Source: Frateuria aurantia DSM 6220
GTDB lineage: Bacteria; Pseudomonadota; Gammaproteobacteria; Xanthomonadales; Rhodanobacteraceae
NCBI RefSeq assembly: GCF_000242255.2
Contig: NC_017033.1
Coordinates: 3,235,110 to 3,299,109, forward strand
DNA length: 64,000 bases
Direction of reading: 5' to 3'
Positions 1 through 8,285 of this stretch are shown piece by piece. Position 1 is the first letter of the stretch; each line of letters begins with the position of its first letter. Under the pieces are notes generated by a model that was not told the origin of the DNA, made no database searches, and saw only the letters and a program-made list of their open reading frames with translations. Both the position numbers and the translations under genes were made by a program.

Positions 1-13
1 CGTTCTCTCCACC

Positions 14-1264
14 ATGCTGCGTCGTTGCGCGGCCGGCCTCAGGCTGGCACATTTCCTGCCGCCCGCGATCCTGCTGATCAGCTGGCCAGCAGCATGGCTG
101 ACCACCCGCCACCATGAGCTGGCCGGTATTCTCGCCGTGCTGCCCTGGTTGCTGCTGCTCCTTGGCGCCGCCTTGTGCTGTGTGTTCCAGCGCTGGCAGC
201 AGCTGCTGCTGATGGCCTGGATGATGGTGCTCGAAACCGGTCTGATGCGTGATGTGCAGTCCATGGACCAGCCGTTCTTCCCAGGTCCCGCCGTCATTGC
301 CGATTTCATCCTCGCCACTACGCTGTGGCCCGCCATCTGCAGCGTATTTGCGCTGTGGTCCGATGGACGGCGCCTCTTGCCCGAAGTAGCTGCTCGTGCA
401 CTGGTTCTCGGCATCGCGATCCTGGGACTGAAGTATCTGCATGACCACCCCGACCTGGCATTGATCCGCCAGCTCGGTCAGACCTGGTGGCCCGCGCTGC
501 ATGCCGGCTGGATGCGCCTGCCCCAGCTCAGCTATCCGATCTGCGTCGGCGGCATGATCCTGCTCGGCCTCGGCTACCTGCTGGAACCGCGTCCCCGCCA
601 TGCCGTGCCATGGCTGCTCCTGCCATTCACCCTGGCCATCCTGCCGCATGTTTTCATCGAGCCTCAGCTGTTGCCGATCTTCTGCTCACTGGCCTTGCTC
701 AGCCAGATGGCCGCCCTGGTGCAGGAATCGCTGGAACTGGCCTTTCGTGACGAACTGACGGGCCTGCCTTCGCGACGGGCCCTCAATGAACGCCTGCGTC
801 AGCTCTCCAGACAGTACTGCCTGGCGATCGTCGATATCGATCATTTCAAACAATGCAACGACCGGCATGGCCATGACGTGGGCGACCAGGTGCTGCGGAT
901 GGTGGCCAGCCGCCTGCGTCAGGGCAGCCGCGGACGAACCTATCGCCAAGGTGGCGAGGAGTTCGTGATCGTGCTGGATCGTCAGGCGCCGGAGGCGGCC
1001 AGGGTATGGCTGGAGGCCATCCGTGAAGATATTGCCGACTATCCCATGCAACTGCGCGATATGGCCAGCCGACCGGCCGGCAAGCACCGGAACCTTCGCC
1101 GGCCGGGCTCATCGGCAAGCGGCCGCCGCTCACTCACGGTCACCGTCAGCATCGGACTGGCCGCCGGCCACCGCCAGTCCGATGTCGCCGAGGTACTCAA
1201 GCAGGCAGACAAGGCCTTGTACAAGGCCAAGGCTCTGGGCCGCAACCGTGTCGTGCAGGCATGA
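14..1264 (+). CDS. Membrane-anchored GGDEF diguanylate cyclase
   Basis: Probably makes cyclic di-GMP from two GTP. The N-terminal half (about residues 10-240) is a run of hydrophobic segments forming a multi-span membrane sensor region of no family I recognise. The C-terminal GGDEF domain starts near residue 245 (DELTGLPSRR), has the metal and substrate region VDIDHFKQCND and the signature GGEEF at residues 313-317, so it should be active. The RxxD inhibitory site that normally precedes the signature is absent. A basic insertion of roughly 20 residues (around 352-373) sits before the final strand (TVTVSIGLAAG). No in-frame stop lies between the window edge and the ATG at 14, so the true start could be upstream. 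It converges on hmp with 45 bp between the stops. Confidence 0.88.
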   Translation: MLRRCAAGLRLAHFLPPAILLISWPAAWLTTRHHELAGILAVLPWLLLLLGAALCCVFQRWQQLLLMAWMMVLETGLMRDVQSMDQPFFPGPAVIADFILATTLWPAICSVFALWSDGRRLLPEVAARALVLGIAILGLKYLHDHPDLALIRQLGQTWWPALHAGWMRLPQLSYPICVGGMILLGLGYLLEPRPRHAVPWLLLPFTLAILPHVFIEPQLLPIFCSLALLSQMAALVQESLELAFRDELTGLPSRRALNERLRQLSRQYCLAIVDIDHFKQCNDRHGHDVGDQVLRMVASRLRQGSRGRTYRQGGEEFVIVLDRQAPEAARVWLEAIREDIADYPMQLRDMASRPAGKHRNLRRPGSSASGRRSLTVTVSIGLAAGHRQSDVAEVLKQADKALYKAKALGRNRVVQA

Positions 1265-1309
1265 GCCCATTCGACAGCTGATGCCTTTGACCGGCAGCGG
1301 CCCGCCTGA

Positions 1310-2473
1310 TCAGGCCAGTTCTTCAGCCGGGCCGAAGAACTCGCAATGCATCTGCGCAGCCGGCACACCCAGTTCGGCCAGGGCATGCTTGACCGCCAGC
1401 ATGAACGGTTTCGGCCCCAGGAAATAGGCCTCGACCTGCTCGGCCTGCGGCAGCCAGGCCGCCAACTGGCTGGCCGAAGGGCGGTTGCGGCCATCGCCTT
1501 CCGGCGCATCGTGCACGAAATGCAGCTGCAGCCGGGAATGTTCGGCCGCCTTGGCCTGCAACCACTGGCCAAAGGCCTGCTGCTCGGGGTTGCGCGAATA
1601 ATGCACGAAAACCACCGGCTTGCCGGTGGCCAAGGCCTGATCCATCATCGGCAAGGTCGGCGTGATACCGACGCCTCCGCTGATGAAAACAGCGGTACGC
1701 GGACTGTCCGCCAGCACGAATTCGCCCGCCGGCGGGAACAGCTCCAGCTCGGCACCTTCCGGCAGCGCATGCAGATAACCGGAAACCACGCCACCCGGCT
1801 CCTGCTTGACGCTGATGCGGTACTCGCGACCATCCGGACTGGCCGACAGCGAATAGTTGCGGCGGGTCTCGACCCCGTCCACCACCACCCGCAAGCCGAT
1901 GTATTGGCCAGGCTGGTTGTGCAGCACTTCACCACCGTCGACCGGCTGCAGATACAGCGAACGGATCACCGAGCTTTCCTGCACGGCCCGTATCAGCCTG
2001 AACTTGCGGCCACCGCGCCAGCCACCCGGCGCGGTGGCCAGGGCGTCGTACACGCTGGCTTCAGCGCCGATCAGCATATCGGCCAGCTGCTGATAGGCCG
2101 CGGCCCAGGCTTCGATCACCGCGTCAGTCGCGATCTCGGCACCCAGCACCTCGCGGATCGAACGCAGCAGGCAGCTGCCGACAATGGGATAGTGCTCGGG
2201 AAGTATCTGCAAGGCGACGTGCTTGTTGACGATCTGGGCGGCCAGCGGCCCCAGCGCATCGAGGTCATCGATATGCCGGGCATACATCAACACGGCATGA
2301 GCCAACGCGCGAGGCTGGGCACCACTGGCCTGATTGGCCTGGTTGAACAGCGGCCGGACTTCAGGATATTCGCTCAGCATCAGCTTGTAGAAATGTGTGG
2401 TCAGCGCTTCGCCGCCCGTTTCCAGCAGGGGAACCGTGGCCTTGATGATCTCGCGCTGTGCATCCGTCAACAT
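1310..2473 (-). CDS. hmp: Flavohaemoglobin (nitric oxide dioxygenase)
   Basis: Converts NO plus O2 to nitrate using NAD(P)H, FAD and haem, and acts in the cytoplasm. The 387-residue protein has the usual family length. The N-terminal globin carries Tyr29, Gln53 and the proximal haem ligand His85 (in NKHVALQILPEHYPIVG). The reductase half has the FAD motif RRNYSLSASP, the NAD-binding GGVGITPTLPM and a C-terminal EFFGP. The start is the ATG whose reverse complement is at 2471-2473, preceded by GGAGAG at good spacing; upstream codons in frame are non-homologous. It is transcribed divergently from the norR-type activator at 2619. The 145-bp intergenic region holds a sigma-54 promoter and two NorR sites, so induction by NO through the neighbour is strongly implied. 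Confidence 0.97.
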   Translation of the reverse strand: MLTDAQREIIKATVPLLETGGEALTTHFYKLMLSEYPEVRPLFNQANQASGAQPRALAHAVLMYARHIDDLDALGPLAAQIVNKHVALQILPEHYPIVGSCLLRSIREVLGAEIATDAVIEAWAAAYQQLADMLIGAEASVYDALATAPGGWRGGRKFRLIRAVQESSVIRSLYLQPVDGGEVLHNQPGQYIGLRVVVDGVETRRNYSLSASPDGREYRISVKQEPGGVVSGYLHALPEGAELELFPPAGEFVLADSPRTAVFISGGVGITPTLPMMDQALATGKPVVFVHYSRNPEQQAFGQWLQAKAAEHSRLQLHFVHDAPEGDGRNRPSASQLAAWLPQAEQVEAYFLGPKPFMLAVKHALAELGVPAAQMHCEFFGPAEELA

Positions 2474-2510
2474 GATTGCTCTCCGGTGGGGTTGATGACA
2501 TCCCTCTCTG

Positions 2511-2526
2511 AGCAAACCGCGTGCCA
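2511..2526 (-). promoter_or_regulatory. Sigma-54 (-24/-12) promoter of hmp
   Basis: Read on the minus strand the sequence is TGGCACGCGGTTTGCT. It has a perfect -24 element (TGGCAC), five bases, then TTGCT as the -12 element, with exactly ten bases between the GG and GC dinucleotides. It lies about 40 bp upstream of the hmp ATG and about 90-120 bp downstream of the two NorR-type sites, the geometry expected for an enhancer-dependent promoter. Confidence 0.88.
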
Positions 2527-2582
2527 GAATCCAAACCCTTGATTTTCTGTGCATCGAAAACCGGATGCAGTCAAGATGACAT

Positions 2583-2593
2583 GTCATAATGAC
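2583..2593. promoter_or_regulatory. NorR-type enhancer site 1
   Basis: GTCATAATGAC matches the established NorR core GTCA-N3-TGAC exactly. An extra overlapping palindrome TGACATGTCA occupies 2577-2586 and may add a half site. The site overlaps the alternative ATG at 2589, which is one reason to prefer the later activator start at 2619. Confidence 0.83.
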
Positions 2594-2612
2594 AACATTT
2601 GTTCCCGATGCT

Positions 2613-2623
2613 GTCATTATGAC
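2613..2623. promoter_or_regulatory. NorR-type enhancer site 2
   Basis: GTCATTATGAC is a second exact GTCA-N3-TGAC match, 30 bp centre to centre from the first site (about three helical turns). It overlaps the ATG at 2619 chosen as the activator start, so occupancy would also be expected to repress the activator gene itself. Confidence 0.83.
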
Positions 2624-4229
2624 TCCGCATGATTCCCTGCTGGACCGTCTGATTCCGCTGGTGGCCGATCTGGCACGCGACCTGCCCGCCGCTACCCGCT
2701 ATCGACGGCTGCTGGATACCTTGCGACAGCTGATTCCCTGCGATGCCGCCGCCCTGCTGCAACTGGAAGGCGGCGAACTGGTGCCGCTGGCAATCCACGG
2801 TCTCAAACCCGACACCATGGGCCGGCGCTTTGCTCTCGCCCAGCAACCGAGATTGCAGGCACTGCTGGGTCAGGACGGCCCGATGGCCTTCCCGCCGGGC
2901 TGCGAGCTTCCCGATCCCTATGACGGGCTGGTCGACAGCGAAGCTTCGGACCTGTCCGTGCACGACTGCATGGGCTGCCCGCTGCGGCTGGACGACACGG
3001 TCTGGGGGCTGCTGACCGTCGATGCGCTGGAGGCCGGCCATTTCGGTCCCGACCAGCTGTATCGGCTGGCTCGCCTGGCCGAGATCGCCGCCGCCACCGT
3101 CGCCGCCACTCGCCGGATGGACCAGCTGCAGCAACTGGCTCGTCGCGAACGCCTGCGCGCCGACAGCTTTCGCCAGGCCCTGCCCCAGCCGCGTCACCAC
3201 CTGATCGGCCACAGCCCCGCCTTCGAACAGCTGCTGGCAGAGATCGATCTGGTCGCCGGGACCAGCCTGCCGGTGCTGATCAGCGGCGAGACCGGCACCG
3301 GCAAGGAATTGGTCGCCCATCGCATCCATCAACTGTCACCGCGTGCCGACAAACCCATGATCAGCGTCAACTGCGCGGCACTGCCTGAACATCTGCTGGA
3401 AAGCGAATTGTTCGGCCATGTCCGTGGCGCCTTCTCGGGAGCTGTCAGTGACCGCAAAGGCAAGTTCGAGCTGGCTGACGGCGGCACCCTGTTTCTGGAC
3501 GAGATCGGCGAGCTCGCACTGGCCGCCCAGGCCAGCCTGTTGCGGGCTCTGCAGGACGGCCAGCTGCAACGACTCGGATCGGACCGTGAGCATCAGGTGG
3601 ACGTCCGTCTGATTGCTGCCACCAATCGCGATCTGGCCGAGGAGGTCCGGCAGGGACGTTTCCGTGCCGATCTGTATCACCGCCTGGGCGTCTATCCTCT
3701 GAGCGTGCCCGCACTGCGGAATCGGCAGCCCGATGGTCTGATCCTGGCTGGCGGATTTATCGAGGAAAACCGGCGCCGCATGGGCCTGCGCGGCCTGCGC
3801 CTGGAAGCCGCGGCGGAGGCGGCGATCCGGCGCTACGACTGGCCGGGCAATGTCCGCGAGCTGGAACATGTCATCAGCCGAGCCACCTTGAAAGCCATCG
3901 GCCGCAGCCACAGCTTGCCGGCCGGGTCCGATGGGATCCTCCGCCTGACTGCCGCCGACCTGGATCTGGATGGTGCCGCCACGGTTCTGGAGCCGGCCGT
4001 CCTGGAACCGACGGCCGACCCACGCGAGCATGCGCTCATTGCCAGCGCTCCACCCATCAACCTGCGCGTGGCAGTGGACGACTATCAACGCCAGCTGCTG
4101 GCCCAGGCCGTGGCCCGATATCCCGGCAATCTGGCCGCCGCTGCCCGCCAACTGGGTCTGGACCGGGCCAATCTGTTGCGACTGGCCCGCCGCCTGGAGC
4201 TGCCCCTGCCCTCCTCTCGCCGGAGCTGA
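2619..4229 (+). CDS. norR: NorR-type NO-responsive sigma-54 activator
   Basis: Enhancer-binding protein that senses NO through a non-haem iron in its GAF domain and activates sigma-54 RNA polymerase. The N-terminal GAF keeps the residues known as iron ligands in E. coli NorR: GRRFAL arginine, DPYDG aspartates, the cysteine in HDCMGCPL and the aspartate in LTVDAL. The AAA+ domain has Walker A GETGTGKE (223-230 counted from 2619), the sigma-54-contact loop as GAFSGA (270-275, normally GAFTGA), Walker B TLFLDEIGE and the sensor region. The C-terminal helix-turn-helix is Fis-like (NLAAAARQLGLDRANLLRLA). The neighbouring target is hmp, as for FhpR of Pseudomonas, so FhpR is an equally good name. 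An upstream ATG at 2589 is possible, but it lies inside the first NorR site. Confidence 0.93.
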   Translation: MTPHDSLLDRLIPLVADLARDLPAATRYRRLLDTLRQLIPCDAAALLQLEGGELVPLAIHGLKPDTMGRRFALAQQPRLQALLGQDGPMAFPPGCELPDPYDGLVDSEASDLSVHDCMGCPLRLDDTVWGLLTVDALEAGHFGPDQLYRLARLAEIAAATVAATRRMDQLQQLARRERLRADSFRQALPQPRHHLIGHSPAFEQLLAEIDLVAGTSLPVLISGETGTGKELVAHRIHQLSPRADKPMISVNCAALPEHLLESELFGHVRGAFSGAVSDRKGKFELADGGTLFLDEIGELALAAQASLLRALQDGQLQRLGSDREHQVDVRLIAATNRDLAEEVRQGRFRADLYHRLGVYPLSVPALRNRQPDGLILAGGFIEENRRRMGLRGLRLEAAAEAAIRRYDWPGNVRELEHVISRATLKAIGRSHSLPAGSDGILRLTAADLDLDGAATVLEPAVLEPTADPREHALIASAPPINLRVAVDDYQRQLLAQAVARYPGNLAAAARQLGLDRANLLRLARRLELPLPSSRRS

Positions 4230-4268
4230 GCCTCGCGAGCAGCCGGCCGGTTCAGCCCTGCCGGCCAT

Positions 4269-5585
4269 CTACAGCCAGGTCAGCAACGGCGATACGCAAA
4301 GCAGTAACCCGACCAGGATCACCAGGACCAGCCCTGGCCCGCGGTAATGTCCCAGTGCAGGGACCTTCAGCACCAGCCAGGCCGGAATCAGGCAACCCAG
4401 GATGCCGAAGATCGGGCTGCTGAGCGTGGTGAAGGAAAGCACCGGCAGATTGCCTTCGATCGCGCCCCAGGCCAGCAGGATCGCGAACAGCATGATGCCG
4501 CGCTGTCCCCATGTCGACCGGCCGGCCTCGGCCTGCCCATGCCTGGCCAGCAGATTGGCCAGCAAGCCCTGGCAAGCCTCGCGAAAGCCCAGGTAGACCC
4601 CGAAAAATGCCGTCATCACCGCAAAGATGTTCAGGATCAGGCCGACATAGGTGGCCCAGCTGCCGGGAAAAATCTGCGCCGTGATCGCCAACGCCGAAAT
4701 GTTTTCCCGTGAGGCACGCACCGCATCGGCATGGCCCATCGCCAGAGTGAAGGAAACCGCATAGAAAAACACCGCCACGAACAGTATGCCAAAGGCGATA
4801 TTCATCGCTCGCAGCGCCTTGTGCCTGGCCACCAGGATCGAGGTCTCGCGCGCCCGATAGGAAATCACCATCGGACTCAGCGTCTGGATAAACAGGATCG
4901 AGGTCAGGGTGAACGGCAAGGTGATCACCGCATTCCTGACCAGGGCCCCGGCGGCCGGCGGCACGCCGAGATTCGCCGGATTCCAGCGCGAGACCATGAA
5001 CAGCCCCAGCGCCACCACGATCAGCAACTTGGTCGCCACCAGCACGGAGGAAAGCCGAAACAGCAGTCGCTCGCCGCGCGAAGCCAGTGCCACCAGCGCA
5101 GTGATCAGTCCCAGGCCATACCAGGGACTGTCCGACCACAGCCCGCGAGTCAGCCCGAAACTGTGCAGATAAGAGGCACTGTCGCGAGTGATCGCGGTGG
5201 CGTAGACGAACATCCAGATCAGCAGCATCACGAAATACAGCAGGCCCAGAAACCGGCCCCAGCGCGGCCCCAGCCAGGCCGAGATCATGCCCGGATAATC
5301 CAGACCCCGCCCAGCCTCGGCCAGGGTATTGATGAACAGCCGCTGGAACAGATACATGCCCGGATAGCCGATCACGGCCGACAGCAGAAACACCCAGATC
5401 CCCATCAACCCGACCTGTACAGGCAGGAACACGATGCCGGCACCGATCGCCATGCCGATGCTCATCATCACCCAGCCGACATCGACGGCATCGAAGCGGG
5501 TCGCCGCCTTCCATTGCTCGCGGGTCCAGCTCCCGGCTGGATCTGTCGTGGTGGCGGCCGACAGCCGCGCCTTGTCCGAAGTCAT
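4269..5585 (-). CDS. HAAAP-family amino-acid permease (SdaC/TdcC-like)
   Basis: Inner-membrane protein of 438 residues with about eleven hydrophobic segments, resembling the hydroxy/aromatic amino acid permease family that includes the serine transporter SdaC and threonine transporter TdcC. Supporting stretches are MSIGMAIGAGIVFLPVQVG near the first membrane segment, SPMVISYRARE in mid-protein and NIFAVMTAFFGVYLGFREA. Substrate cannot be read from sequence; serine or threonine is the family-based guess. The start at 5585 (MTSDKAR) fits a promoter 22-35 bp upstream; earlier in-frame codons would run into that promoter. No amino-acid deaminase gene lies next to it. It converges on norR with 39 bp between stops. 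Confidence 0.85.
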   Translation of the reverse strand: MTSDKARLSAATTTDPAGSWTREQWKAATRFDAVDVGWVMMSIGMAIGAGIVFLPVQVGLMGIWVFLLSAVIGYPGMYLFQRLFINTLAEAGRGLDYPGMISAWLGPRWGRFLGLLYFVMLLIWMFVYATAITRDSASYLHSFGLTRGLWSDSPWYGLGLITALVALASRGERLLFRLSSVLVATKLLIVVALGLFMVSRWNPANLGVPPAAGALVRNAVITLPFTLTSILFIQTLSPMVISYRARETSILVARHKALRAMNIAFGILFVAVFFYAVSFTLAMGHADAVRASRENISALAITAQIFPGSWATYVGLILNIFAVMTAFFGVYLGFREACQGLLANLLARHGQAEAGRSTWGQRGIMLFAILLAWGAIEGNLPVLSFTTLSSPIFGILGCLIPAWLVLKVPALGHYRGPGLVLVILVGLLLCVSPLLTWL

Positions 5586-5613
5586 TTCATATCCGTGAAG
5601 CGCAAAGCGCGCG

Positions 5614-5642
5614 ATCCTTGTCGGCCAAACGGCCACTGTCAA
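5614..5642 (-). promoter_or_regulatory. Sigma-70-type promoter of the HAAAP permease
   Basis: On the minus strand TTGACA (5642-5637) is followed by 17 bases and AAGGAT (5619-5614, three of six matches to TATAAT). The predicted start of transcription is about 22 bp before the ATG at 5585. It lies immediately downstream of the hairpin that closes the preceding gene. Confidence 0.5.
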
Positions 5643-5646
5643 GCCC

Positions 5647-5665
5647 GCCTCCGCGATGCGGAGGC
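5647..5665 (-). terminator. Hairpin after the dioxygenase-family gene
   Basis: GCCTCCGC, three-base loop, GCGGAGGC: a perfect 8-bp stem starting about 17 bp after the stop of the gene ending at 5682 and just before the permease promoter. No T run follows on the minus strand. Confidence 0.5.
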
Positions 5666-5681
5666 CGGCCGTGTGGTCAAA

Positions 5682-6380
5682 TCACGTTTCCAGCCGTTTT
5701 GACGGCTTGATATTGGGATAGATCTTCTCCACCTGCCGCTCGACCACCTTGCCCTTGGCCCAGTTGTAGGCATTGACCGGCTGGCTGCGGTTGATCCAGC
5801 CGGCGTAGTACAGGTGGTCCGAACGCGGATCATCGGTATTGGGGTGGATCAGAATCGTCAGCCCCAGACTGTTGAGCTGCAGCCAGGGATAGATCTGCGC
5901 CAGCTGTTCCGGCATAAAACCGAAATAGAACGAAGGCGTCACGTGCGGCCCGCGCGGTTCCAGATTCCAGTCGCCCAGCTCGACCTCGAAGCGCTCGATG
6001 ACCCACTGCCGCAGCAAGGCCGCCTTGGCATGATTGTCTTCGTCAAAGTAGACATGGGCGTGATAGCTCTTCACATCGGTATAGGCCCGCGGCTTGGCGG
6101 GCAGCGACTGCTCGCCTGGACGAACGTTCGGTGGCGCCGGGGTCGCTTCCCGCCAGGTGTCGTAACCCCAGGGGCTGCGGCCCGAATCCTGATATCCCTC
6201 GGGGGCCGGCTGGTCTGCCTTCCCCGGTACCTGTGCTGCCACGGCCCTGCCTCCTGTCAATCCCACCGCCACCATTGCGGCGCCCGATCCCGCCAGCCAC
6301 CGCCGCCGCCGCGGTGATGAAAGACTGTCCGGAAATGACGCCGGTATGGCGGCATTCATCGTGATGTGTTTATCGTTCAT
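5682..6380 (-). CDS. Exported DOPA 4,5-dioxygenase-family protein
   Basis: The C-terminal half (about residues 105-225) matches the DOPA 4,5-dioxygenase family, which performs extradiol cleavage of catechols. It has YHAHVYFDEDNH at its start, GPHVTPSFYFGF in the middle and ILIHPNTDDPRSDH with the second histidine pair. Unlike usual members, which are short cytosolic proteins, this one begins with a twin-arginine-type signal: SSPRRRRWLAGSG followed by a hydrophobic stretch and AVAAQ. A linker rich in Pro/Gly (about residues 50-100) follows. Export by Tat is inferred from the signal; tatABC is in the same window. The start is ATG at 6380 with AGGG upstream; a TTG at 6386 is less likely. Substrate is unknown. 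It diverges from dgt with 261 bp between starts. Confidence 0.8.
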   Translation of the reverse strand: MNDKHITMNAAIPASFPDSLSSPRRRRWLAGSGAAMVAVGLTGGRAVAAQVPGKADQPAPEGYQDSGRSPWGYDTWREATPAPPNVRPGEQSLPAKPRAYTDVKSYHAHVYFDEDNHAKAALLRQWVIERFEVELGDWNLEPRGPHVTPSFYFGFMPEQLAQIYPWLQLNSLGLTILIHPNTDDPRSDHLYYAGWINRSQPVNAYNWAKGKVVERQVEKIYPNIKPSKRLET

Positions 6381-6641
6381 CGACAACCCTGCCTCTTCAT
6401 GCCTTTGACGGAAACAAGCGGATCGCGCCGGATGGCGGACCGGCTACGCTAGCAGCCCCGCCCCCTGACGCCACCCGATATTTCTTCATATCGCCATGCC
6501 GCCACAGCATGAGTCGCGCAGCCAAACCGGTACCGCGGATTCCTCCACGGCCCGTATCGATGATCCCGGCCTGGTTGGCCGCGCACCCGCAATTGTTTTA
6601 CCTTGCCGGTCTCAGACCGCCATTCGCGCAGAATCAAGCTC

Positions 6642-8009
6642 ATGATGAATTGGGACCAGCTCTTGAATACCACCCGGCTCGGCCACCGTGCCGCCAAACA
6701 GGAGCCGGGCCGGTCGCCCTTCAATTCAGACCATGACAAGGTGATCTTCTCCGGGTCTTTCCGCCGGCTGGCCCGCAAGACCCAGGTCCATCCGCTGGCC
6801 ACCAACGACCACGTCCACAACCGGCTGACCCACAGCCTGGAAGTGGCCTGCGTCGGCCGTACCCTGGGCATGCGGGTCGGCGAGAAGCTGATCAGCGAAC
6901 AGCGCATCCATCCATCCTTTTCACCCACCGACCTGGGTGACATCGTGCAGACGGCCTGCCTGGCCCACGACATCGGCAACCCGCCCTTCGGACACACCGG
7001 TGAAGAGGCCATCCGACACTGGTTCACCCATGATGCCGGCAGCGAGCTGATCGCCCGGCTCGATATCGAGGAGGCCTGCGATCTGCGCCATTTCGAGGGC
7101 AATGCCCAGGGCTTTCGGGTGCTGACCACCTCGGAATACCACGCCTACGATGACGGCATGCGCTTGACCTATGCCTCGCTGGGCAGCTTTGTCAAATACC
7201 CCTGGATGTCGCTGGCCGCTGTAGACGGCGAACGCCCCAAGCGCAACAAATACGGTGTCTACCGCGCCGAGCAGGCCTTGTTCGAGGAAGTAGCCCAGGC
7301 CACCGGCCTGCTGCAACGCGGACCGCAATGGTATTGCCGCCATCCGCTGGTGCATCTGATGGAGATCGCCGACGATTTCTGCTATGCCCTGCTGGATCTG
7401 GAAGACGGCATCGAGATGGGCATTCTGGACTGGGAAGAAGTCTTCAGCCTGCTGGAGCCGGTGCTGGATACGTCCCGGATCCAGGAGCTGAAGCAGGACA
7501 TGCACCGCTTGCGTCCCGGCCGGCGACCGCCACTGATCCGCGGCAAGGTGATCTCCGAATTCGTCGATGCCGCCGCCGAAGCCTTTATCAGAAACGAGAC
7601 GGCGATCCTGGCCGGCGAACACGACGAGCTGCTGGGTCTGTGCGATCAGCGGGTCCGCGACTGCGTGATCGCCGCCAAGGAACTGGCCAAGCAGAAGGTG
7701 TTCCAGCATCCGCGCAAGATCGAAATGGAAATCGGCGCCTACAACACCATCGCCACCGTGCTGGATGTCAGCTGCCACGCGGCACTGAACTATATCCATG
7801 ACAACGACATGTCCGACTACAAATCACGCCGGGTCATCGACCTGATCGGCAAGGACAGCTTCGGCCCCGCCGCCCGGCCGAGCGATGATCAGCCTTGGTC
7901 GCGGGACTATCTGACCCTGATGCGGGCCCTGGATTTCGTCAGCGGCATGACCGACAACTACGCCATGCATCTGGCCCGCCAGTTCAAAGGTTTCGGCTCG
8001 ATGACTTGA
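6642..8009 (+). CDS. dgt: Deoxyguanosinetriphosphate triphosphohydrolase (dGTPase)
   Basis: HD-superfamily enzyme that hydrolyses dGTP to deoxyguanosine and triphosphate. The metal-binding residues are visible: His64 in RLTHSLE, His109-Asp110 in CLAHDIGNPPFGH, with His118 and Glu122 following. Further family signatures are SGSFRRLARKTQV near residue 40 and ADDFCYALLDLEDG near 250. The length of 455 residues is in the range of bacterial dGTPases. The start is one of two adjacent ATGs (6642 or 6645); no convincing Shine-Dalgarno sequence is present. The gene stands alone, divergent from the dioxygenase gene. Confidence 0.93.
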   Translation: MMNWDQLLNTTRLGHRAAKQEPGRSPFNSDHDKVIFSGSFRRLARKTQVHPLATNDHVHNRLTHSLEVACVGRTLGMRVGEKLISEQRIHPSFSPTDLGDIVQTACLAHDIGNPPFGHTGEEAIRHWFTHDAGSELIARLDIEEACDLRHFEGNAQGFRVLTTSEYHAYDDGMRLTYASLGSFVKYPWMSLAAVDGERPKRNKYGVYRAEQALFEEVAQATGLLQRGPQWYCRHPLVHLMEIADDFCYALLDLEDGIEMGILDWEEVFSLLEPVLDTSRIQELKQDMHRLRPGRRPPLIRGKVISEFVDAAAEAFIRNETAILAGEHDELLGLCDQRVRDCVIAAKELAKQKVFQHPRKIEMEIGAYNTIATVLDVSCHAALNYIHDNDMSDYKSRRVIDLIGKDSFGPAARPSDDQPWSRDYLTLMRALDFVSGMTDNYAMHLARQFKGFGSMT

Positions 8010-8109
8010 GCCCCCTCCACACGCGACAGCGCCTGCTCCGAGGTGCCATGCCACCGTTGACCGCCTGGCAGCGGCTTGCCCTCGAGCAGCAATCAATACA
8101 TCGGACAGC

Positions 8110-8127
8110 CCCCATCGACCTATGGGG
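8110..8127 (+). terminator. Weak hairpin in the dgt-hipA gap
   Basis: CCCCAT, six-base loop, ATGGGG, about 100 bp after the dgt stop. The 276-bp gap (8010-8285) between dgt and hipA otherwise shows nothing I can assign. There is no T tract, so the terminator role is only a guess. Confidence 0.25.
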
Positions 8128-8285
8128 ACAACGCATAAATCCCGAAGTGGGCTGCCCTGCTCGGCCTGATCCGTGGCCTGGCGGCTAACCGGCAAATATT
8201 GCACCCCACAGATGATGGGGCGGTTGTGCCCGCTGAACCTCGCCCTCAGGCATGTACATGGCAGCCGCCCGCGACTGGAAAATGC

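Noticed and set aside
8010-8285. Small gene between dgt and hipA
   Set aside because: Short frames lack ribosome sites and any family resemblance.
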